From: JADFUS01 sp964368765
GTDB lineage: Bacteria > Bacteroidota > Bacteroidia > Bacteroidales > Rikenellaceae
DNA length: 12,255 bases
Direction of reading: 5' to 3'
Assembly: GCA_964368765.1 (NCBI GenBank)
Contig: CAYJCU010000062.1
Span: 1 to 12,255 of the forward strand
The position numbers were made by a program, and so were the translations under genes. Every line of letters begins with the position of its first letter. The first letter of the stretch is position 1. Below are positions 6,987 through 12,255 of the stretch, piece after piece. Under the pieces are notes generated by a model, which did not search any database, was not told the DNA's origin, and worked only from the letters and a program-made list of their open reading frames with translations.

Positions 6987-7276
6987 ATTGTTGTCCGGTA
7001 AAAAAATCAAAAAACCTAGTAACTACCTATCCTACAATAAATTAGTTATAATTTAAATTATAGGGGCTTACAAAAACAAAAATTTTGATTTTTTTACTTC
7101 TAGGAGTGTCAATTTACCCAAAATTGGATTTAGGTGCGTTATAGGTGCCCTAAAACACACCTGCGTAGTACATGGGTACTTTATATGGTGGGTTTTAGGG
7201 TAGATATGACGTGCATAAATTCAATCCTCAGGTGCGCCGGACACTACTAATATAATTATTTATTACTGTCCGGTAA
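6987..7276. mobile_element. MITE-like non-coding repeat element
   Basis: The left 55 bases (6987-7041) recur at 12201-12255 with one difference. TGTCCGG occurs at 6992-6998 and, inverted as CCGGACA, at 7237-7243, like terminal inverted repeats around about 250 bp. A direct copy TGTCCGGTAA also lies at 7267-7276, and ATATAATTAT precedes both direct copies (6977-6986 and 7250-7259). The interior has no reading frame but contains a 16-bp AT palindrome (7047-7062) and a long hairpin (7148-7200). No transposase is present, and the right boundary is uncertain. It could also be the remnant of an insertion sequence. Confidence 0.6.
7148..7200. other. Long internal hairpin of the repeat element
   Basis: A 14-bp outer stem pairs 7148-7161 with 7187-7200 (13 of 14 positions). 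It encloses an inner perfect 5-bp stem (AGTAC 7167-7171 with GTACT 7176-7180) and a four-base loop. There is no U-tract on either side, so it is not a standard terminator. It may act in DNA as a cruciform or in RNA as a stable fold. Confidence 0.6.
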
Positions 7277-7287
7277 TAAATAGTTTG

Positions 7288-7331
7288 AAAAAATAGGGCG
7301 ACTCTCAAAAACAAAATTTTGCGAATCGCCC
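7288..7331 (-). terminator. Rho-independent terminator of the peptidase gene (3' hairpin repeat, copy 3)
   Basis: On the minus strand, 16 nt after the stop codon, GGGCGATTCGCAAAA (7331-7317) pairs with 7310-7296. There is one U-G pair and one mismatch; the loop is six bases. The sequence TATTTTTT follows. The first arm is identical to that of the hairpin at 20-54, so the two gene ends share a sequence family and not merely a terminator shape. Confidence 0.8.
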
Positions 7332-7347
7332 TAAATTAGTAAGTCTA

Positions 7348-10300
7348 CTACTTATCTAACTCTTTTAGCATCTCTGTAACTGCTCTTTCAAGCTGTTGAT
7401 CACGACCTAAAACAATTACATTATAATCATTAGCCTGCTTAAAATCGGGTTCTAATTGGTAATTTTCAAGATAGTCACCCTCCGCCGTGCGGTAACCTAC
7501 TACCGGAATACCATACACAAGCGAATTATCTATTAAACGCTCCCAGTTTACGCTGGTCATCGTACCTGGAACAGGCATACCAACCAATTTACCTATGCCT
7601 CTATTCTTATATACCCATGGAGTACCGTGTGCATTAGAGTAGTTAGCCTCATTCATAAGCATAATAGATGGTTTATTCCATCTACGAGATGGCATATCAC
7701 ACGCCTCACGGCCACGAATAACCTGAGTTAAGTATTTCTCTCCGCTGAAAAGTATCTCTATATCTTCGTGCATACGGCCTCCGCCATTATTACGTGTATC
7801 AATTATTATTGCCTCGCAATGGTTATACTTACCAAGAATATCTGAATATACTTTACGGAAATGCTCGTCGCTCATACCTTTTATATGAACATAACCCAAG
7901 CGACCCTCAGATAGACGCTCTACCTCAGAGGCTTGCCATTTAATCCATCTTTTGTAAAGCAGGTTATTAAGAGCACTCTTTGAAATAGGTTTAACCAACT
8001 CATCCCACTCTTTACCATTTGCACCTTTAATAGTAACTAAGATACGCTTACCAGCTTTATTTTTTAGTAGCGAATAATACTCTTCGCCTCTCTTAATCTT
8101 TACGCCATCTATCTTAGTGATAATATCATCTTTCTGAACCTTTGATTTAGCATTATTGAAAGGACCACCTACGATAACTTCATCAATTAATAATCCATCT
8201 TTTGAGTAGTTCTCATCTAGAAAAAGACCCAGCTCAGCAGTTGCCTCACCACCCGCAAAATTAGGGTAATACATAGCTCCTGTGTGCGACACATTAAGCT
8301 CTCCTAGAAGCTCACTCAACAACTCAGCAAAATCAAAATTATTGTTTATATGCGCTAATTGTGGCTCATACTCACGTCTGAAACCATCCCAATCTACGCC
8401 ATGAAGATTCTCTACATAGAAACGCTTAAGCTCTTGAATATATACATGATTAAACATATACTCTCTCTCAGCCACTCTATCAAGTTCCATCTCTGCCTTG
8501 AATGGTATTGTTGTTTTAGCTCCACCTTTAGACGAGAATTTAGCTATACCGCTAGATGTTACAACAAAGATATTATTACCCTTACCATCAGTAGCAAATG
8601 AACCAGCACTATTAGCATGTAACACCTTAGTGGCACGTGTGCGAAGTGTCATTTCATACACATCTTTATTCATTACAAAGAATAACTTATCTCCGCTCTT
8701 AGATACAATCATATCACCTAGACTAGATGAGAATGGTGTTAGGCGAACAACTCTATCTTTGATAGTAGCTAACTCATACTTAGACTCTTCGGCCTTAGGA
8801 GTAGACTCTTTCTCATCTGATTTTTTCTTATCAGATTTTTTCTTACTCTCATTTTTCTTCTTCTCTGCCTCTTCACGTTTTTTCTTTAAATCTTCAAAAC
8901 GCTTATCCTCAGCTTTTAGTAAATCATACTCTTTCTTAGATAGGATAAACTTATCGTAAGCATCTTGCGTTAAGAAAGCCATCATTATATCAAATTGAGA
9001 ACCCCATGATGCATGGTTACGCATTCCGTAATACTCTGTCTGAAAAGCAAGTGCATCTCCTCCTAGTGCCCAGCTAACCGTACCACTCATATAACCACTC
9101 TCTGTTATATTAGTTATCTCGCCACCCTCAGCACTAACAATACCTATATCTCCATACGGATCATGCTGATTAGCTATATATACTAAAGCAAACATCTTAT
9201 TGTTAGGAGACCAACTATACTCAAAACCAGTTGTATTATTAGAGTAGTGATAACTTCCATCTGTAACCATACGGTGTTTCTTACTCTTTAGGTTATAAAC
9301 CATCAACTTATTACGTCCCTCAATATATGCTATCTCTTTGCCATCAGGCGAATAAGTTGCTCTAAATCTATCAGTAGTAGAACTTTTGAATAGTGGCTCT
9401 TCATTAATAATTGTAGCATTAGCAAAATCTAAATCTATCTCTCTAGCAATGGTAGCTTTGTAGATGTTCCACACTCCACCATCACGGTCAGAGCTATATA
9501 TCAGTGTGCGACCATCTGCCGAAAACGATACACCCTTCTCTGTCTCTGGTGTGTTTGTGATACGCTTTGTTGTTCCATACTCAACAGATGTAACATAAAC
9601 CTCTCCTCTAATAATAAAGGCTACCTGTGTACCATCTTGAGACACATCATAAGATGATATTCCGCCCCTCATAATCTGAGTAGATACCTGCTCAGTTGGT
9701 ATATCATTAACTATCTCGATAGCCACTTTTTGTGGTTTAGCACCCTCACGTTGAGTATATATCTCACCATGATAACCATAACAAAGCATATCATCGTTAG
9801 AAACCGAAAGGAAACGAACAGCATGCCTATCAAAATTGGTAATCTTAACAGGATTTGCTAAACTATTTACAACTAAAGAGTAAACATTGAATGTTGAACC
9901 AACACCCTCGCCAAGGTAGTAGATTTTCTCTCCATCACTAGAGAAATGTGGGTCTCTATCCTCTCCTATATTCTCTGTCAAACGTTTATATGTGTCATTT
10001 TTCTTATCATAAATAACAATATCTCGTGCAACAGATGAGGTGTGGTGCTTTCGCCATTTATTTTCGCCCCCTTTAATATCCTCAAACAGAACCAATGAAC
10101 CATCTTTTGATAACTTCGTAGCATTGGATGGTGCAGCTGTGATAAGCTCTTCACGACCTCCATCTACCGAAATCTTATAACTCTTAAGGTATGAGGGCGC
10201 AGGATAACGCACATCACTAGCCAAAGAGTTACGAGAAGAGGTAAAAATAATAGATTTACCATCTGGTGTAAAAGCGGTTGGCGTTTCGCTATATGAGTTG

Positions 10301-10608
10301 TTAGTCACTCTTTTAGCCTCTCCACCCTCACTTGGCATAATAAACACATCTAAATTACCATATTTGGTTGAGCTGAAGGCGATAAAATTACCATCAGGAG
10401 ACCATACAGGGTTAGATTCATAATTTGAACTTGTTGTAAGTTGTTTTGCCTTACCACCTTGGCTATTTACAGTGTAAATATCGCCCTTATAGGTGAAAGC
10501 AATCTTATCTCCACTAGGCGATATAACTGGATAACGCATCCACAGTGGCTGTGCCATAACCATTGAGGTTGTAGCTAATGCAAAAAGCAATAAAAAGAGT
10601 CTTTTCAT
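7348..10608 (-). CDS. Secreted Tricorn-type S41 peptidase (PD40 propellers, PDZ, S41 core)
   Basis: This 1086-residue protein should degrade peptides outside the cytoplasm, probably in the periplasm. It starts with a signal peptide (cleavage likely after A19, SMVMA-QP). Two blocks of TolB/PD40-like propeller repeats follow at about 20-310 and 315-550, with repeated SPDG-type motifs, and a further blade-like stretch at about 615-720. A Lys/Glu-rich linker at about 555-612 separates them. The C-terminal part has the Tricorn C1 region with S774-H775, a PDZ domain at about 786-870 and the S41 core. S991 in NEANYSNAHG fits the nucleophile and E1048 in YLENYQ fits the catalytic Glu. The H-to-S (216) and S-to-E (57) distances are close to archaeal Tricorn (H746, S965, E1023, from memory), so the enzyme looks active. 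It has its own promoter and terminator. Confidence 0.92.
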   Translation of the reverse strand: MKRLFLLLFALATTSMVMAQPLWMRYPVISPSGDKIAFTYKGDIYTVNSQGGKAKQLTTSSNYESNPVWSPDGNFIAFSSTKYGNLDVFIMPSEGGEAKRVTNNSYSETPTAFTPDGKSIIFTSSRNSLASDVRYPAPSYLKSYKISVDGGREELITAAPSNATKLSKDGSLVLFEDIKGGENKWRKHHTSSVARDIVIYDKKNDTYKRLTENIGEDRDPHFSSDGEKIYYLGEGVGSTFNVYSLVVNSLANPVKITNFDRHAVRFLSVSNDDMLCYGYHGEIYTQREGAKPQKVAIEIVNDIPTEQVSTQIMRGGISSYDVSQDGTQVAFIIRGEVYVTSVEYGTTKRITNTPETEKGVSFSADGRTLIYSSDRDGGVWNIYKATIAREIDLDFANATIINEEPLFKSSTTDRFRATYSPDGKEIAYIEGRNKLMVYNLKSKKHRMVTDGSYHYSNNTTGFEYSWSPNNKMFALVYIANQHDPYGDIGIVSAEGGEITNITESGYMSGTVSWALGGDALAFQTEYYGMRNHASWGSQFDIMMAFLTQDAYDKFILSKKEYDLLKAEDKRFEDLKKKREEAEKKKNESKKKSDKKKSDEKESTPKAEESKYELATIKDRVVRLTPFSSSLGDMIVSKSGDKLFFVMNKDVYEMTLRTRATKVLHANSAGSFATDGKGNNIFVVTSSGIAKFSSKGGAKTTIPFKAEMELDRVAEREYMFNHVYIQELKRFYVENLHGVDWDGFRREYEPQLAHINNNFDFAELLSELLGELNVSHTGAMYYPNFAGGEATAELGLFLDENYSKDGLLIDEVIVGGPFNNAKSKVQKDDIITKIDGVKIKRGEEYYSLLKNKAGKRILVTIKGANGKEWDELVKPISKSALNNLLYKRWIKWQASEVERLSEGRLGYVHIKGMSDEHFRKVYSDILGKYNHCEAIIIDTRNNGGGRMHEDIEILFSGEKYLTQVIRGREACDMPSRRWNKPSIMLMNEANYSNAHGTPWVYKNRGIGKLVGMPVPGTMTSVNWERLIDNSLVYGIPVVGYRTAEGDYLENYQLEPDFKQANDYNVIVLGRDQQLERAVTEMLKELDK

Positions 10609-10642
10609 ATTTATTATTTAAATTTAGTTTTTCTTTAAACGA

Positions 10643-10673
10643 CAAAGATAGTTATTTTGTTATTAGGTGCAAA
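10643..10673 (-). promoter_or_regulatory. Complete Bacteroidetes promoter of the peptidase gene
   Basis: On the minus strand TTTG (10673-10670) is followed after exactly 19 nt by TATCTTTG (10650-10643), the full consensus for the Bacteroidetes primary sigma factor. The -7 box is 34 nt upstream of the start codon. Confidence 0.85.
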
Positions 10674-10684
10674 AAAATAATAAG

Positions 10685-10725
10685 AAAAAAGAGGTAATTG
10701 ACACATCACGTGCAAATTACCCCTC
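10685..10725 (-). terminator. Rho-independent terminator of the GH109-like gene
   Basis: On the minus strand GAGGGGTAATT pairs with AATTACCTC (two-base bulge), and six T residues follow (10690-10685). It lies about 28 nt after the stop codon of the GH109-like gene and just upstream of the peptidase promoter, separating the two units. Confidence 0.72.
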
Positions 10726-10753
10726 AACAAATAATTATTTTTTATAACAGCAG

Positions 10754-12187
10754 TTACTCTTTTTTAAAGGCGTGTCTATAACCCTTTACCTTATCCCATC
10801 CACCACGTGTGAAATCAGGAATCTCAACAGGTAATGAATTATTTGCAATAGAAACTGCAGTAAGTGGAACAAGGCAACACCACTCTGCCAAATCATAAAC
10901 ATCCATATCAAGCGGTAGACCATTTTGTAAGCAGTAGATTAATCGGTAATCCATAATATAATCCATACCACCATGTCCTCCTACTCTTTTAGCTGTCTCC
11001 TCAAGCTCTACTTGAATAGGGTGCTTATATTGTTGCATTAATTTTTGTTTTAACTCTGAAGATACAAAACTATGCCCTGATAAATCTTCATGACTCTTTT
11101 TAGAGACTAGATTTTCATCTACATTCTCACTCAATAAAGCGTAACCCTCAATAGGATACTTATTAGCAAAACCTTTAGTTCCTGTTAGCTGATACATCCT
11201 ATCATAAGGACGAGGTGTAGCCACATTATGCTGAATATTGATAGTTTTACCCTTTTCAGTCTTTATTAGTGTTGTTGTGTGGTCTCCATTTTGAAAGTTC
11301 TCAGACACATCACGACCCGTTGTCTTTTTGATAAACTCTGGTATACAAACCGTTTTTGTTTGCATAGAAATTAAATAGTTCATCTTATCTCCACGGTGCA
11401 TATCAAGAGCCTGACAAACAGGACCTATACCATGTGTAGGATATACATCGCCCAAATGCGCTATATTATACTCTAAACGCCAATTATCCCAATAATCAGC
11501 CCAGAAAGGCTCTAGATTATGAATATACGCCCCCTCAACATGAAGTATCTCTCCAAATAATCCTTGTTGAGCCATATTAAGGGTTGTTAGTTCAAAGAAA
11601 TCATAAACACAATTCTCTAACTGCATACAATGCTTACGTGTCTTTTCAGATGTGTTGATAAGTGCCCATATCTCATCCATTGTCATAGCTGCTGGCACCT
11701 CAATAGCAACATGCTTACCATCAAGCATCGCCTGAACACCCATAGTACCATGCGAATCCCAAGGTGTAGCTATATAGATAAGGTCTATATCCTCTTGTGC
11801 CGATAATTTACGCCAAACAGCTGTATCGCCATAATACTCTTTAGCCTTAGGTCTACCAGCCTTCTCAACCATAGCATTAACACGCTCAACACGTGCTTTA
11901 TCAACATCACATAATGCAACTATCTCAACACCTGGTATGTGCATCATACGTTCAACAGCACCAGGACCTCGCATACCAAGACCTATAAAACCCACCCTAA
12001 CCACTGGTATAGGCTCAACTGCAAGGTTAATAACATCTTTCTGACCTTTAGGCCGCGCTGGCGTCGGTGTTTCAATCATGGCAACTAAATTGGTTGTGGT
12101 ATTAGTAGTTGAATTAAAACCACACGACGCCAATGATAGCACGGCTATAGCTATCATAACTAAATTTATTAATTTCAATCTCTTCAT
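10754..12187 (-). CDS. GH109-like Gfo/Idh/MocA-family lipoprotein
   Basis: This 477-residue protein is an NAD(P)-binding Gfo/Idh/MocA enzyme exported as a lipoprotein (lipobox LASC, lipidated C22). A Thr/Asn/Pro-rich linker runs to about residue 60. The Rossmann motif GFIGLGMRG (66-74) is intact, followed by the ATPWDSH and E163-VPAA segments typical of the family. The middle contains GDVYPTHGIGP (Y249, H252), HRGDKMNYL and a Tyr/Trp-rich stretch, which match glycoside hydrolase family 109. That family removes terminal alpha-N-acetylgalactosamine by an NAD-dependent redox mechanism; the YxxH pair fits the active-site Tyr/His I recall for the Elizabethkingia enzyme. In a gut or host-associated member of the Bacteroidetes a mucin or blood-group glycan substrate is plausible, but no SusCD genes or other glycosidases are nearby, so specificity is inference. 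Confidence 0.85.
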   Translation of the reverse strand: MKRLKLINLVMIAIAVLSLASCGFNSTTNTTTNLVAMIETPTPARPKGQKDVINLAVEPIPVVRVGFIGLGMRGPGAVERMMHIPGVEIVALCDVDKARVERVNAMVEKAGRPKAKEYYGDTAVWRKLSAQEDIDLIYIATPWDSHGTMGVQAMLDGKHVAIEVPAAMTMDEIWALINTSEKTRKHCMQLENCVYDFFELTTLNMAQQGLFGEILHVEGAYIHNLEPFWADYWDNWRLEYNIAHLGDVYPTHGIGPVCQALDMHRGDKMNYLISMQTKTVCIPEFIKKTTGRDVSENFQNGDHTTTLIKTEKGKTINIQHNVATPRPYDRMYQLTGTKGFANKYPIEGYALLSENVDENLVSKKSHEDLSGHSFVSSELKQKLMQQYKHPIQVELEETAKRVGGHGGMDYIMDYRLIYCLQNGLPLDMDVYDLAEWCCLVPLTAVSIANNSLPVEIPDFTRGGWDKVKGYRHAFKKE

Positions 12188-12200
12188 AATATTGTTTTTA

Positions 12201-12255
12201 ATTGTTGTCCGGTAAAAAAATCAAAAAACCTAGTAACTACCTATCCTGCAATAAA
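12201..12255. repeat. Second copy of the MITE-like element's left end (cut by window edge)
   Basis: These 55 bases match 6987-7041 in the same orientation with a single difference (A at 7034, G at 12248). The match begins 13 bp upstream of the GH109-like start codon and runs off the window. The continuation is either another short element or an insertion sequence with a transposase outside the view. Confidence 0.85.

Noticed and set aside
6845..7276. CRISPR array or integron attC sites
   Set aside because: The repeats are few, unequal and without regular spacers, and the GTTAGCC stretch near 6866-6875 does not fit the attC core pattern.
8498..8959. Open frame of 153 codons on the plus strand
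   Set aside because: It lies antisense inside the peptidase gene over its Lys/Glu-rich linker; the Ser/Phe runs are the mirror of AAG/GAA codons.
9978..10163. Open frame of 61 codons on the minus strand
   Set aside because: It is out of frame within the well-supported Tricorn-like peptidase.
7348..10608. Inactive Tricorn homologue
   Set aside because: Candidate catalytic S774, H775, S991 and E1048 are all present at family-like spacing.

Overview
The window looks like a chromosomal segment of a low-GC anaerobic member of the Bacteroidales. Three perfect copies of the Bacteroidetes -7 box (TATCTTTG) lie upstream of genes, one with a TTTG -33 box at the ideal 19-nt spacing. The proteins also fit this phylum: two lipoproteins with Bacteroidetes-style lipoboxes, a GH109-like Gfo/Idh/MocA lipoprotein, an exported Tricorn-like S41 peptidase and a fimbrillin-like lipoprotein. 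I cannot name genus or species.

Bases 88-4979 (minus strand) hold a compact five-gene redox operon transcribed from about 5000 down to 88, with gaps of 2-14 nt. It encodes an HdrC-like dicluster ferredoxin, an HdrB-like CCG protein, a short HdrA-like flavoprotein, a second small HdrC-like ferredoxin, and a membrane HdrE/HdrD-type fusion (cytochrome b-like membrane part, 2x[4Fe-4S], two CCG motifs). The layout suggests a soluble HdrCBA module wired through a ferredoxin to a membrane, probably menaquinone-linked, Fe-S oxidoreductase. HdrA lacks the electron-input ferredoxin domains of methanogen HdrA, and the N-terminal CCG motif of HdrB is degenerate. No substrate or input partner is encoded nearby.

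Bases 4980-5198 are a divergent control region with two promoters and a near-perfect 18-bp palindrome. Bases 5199-6086 (plus strand, the only plus-strand gene) encode an orphan lipoprotein with a fimbrillin-like pattern. Bases 6354-6731 (minus) encode a YjbR/MmcQ-family protein. Bases 7348-10608 (minus) encode a secreted Tricorn-type S41 peptidase with its catalytic residues in place. Bases 10754-12187 (minus) encode a GH109-like lipoprotein. The last two have a terminator and a promoter between them and are separate transcription units.

The intergenic DNA is unusually structured. Each gene end at 1-54, 6267-6352 and 7288-7331 carries a related hairpin beginning GGGCGATTC on the minus strand. 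Two loci (6245-6352 and 6845-6940) share a longer multi-hairpin element in which the stem sequence differs but pairing and the loop core are kept. A separate MITE-like element lies at about 6987-7276, and its first 55 bases recur (54/55 identical) at the right edge of the window (12201-12255).
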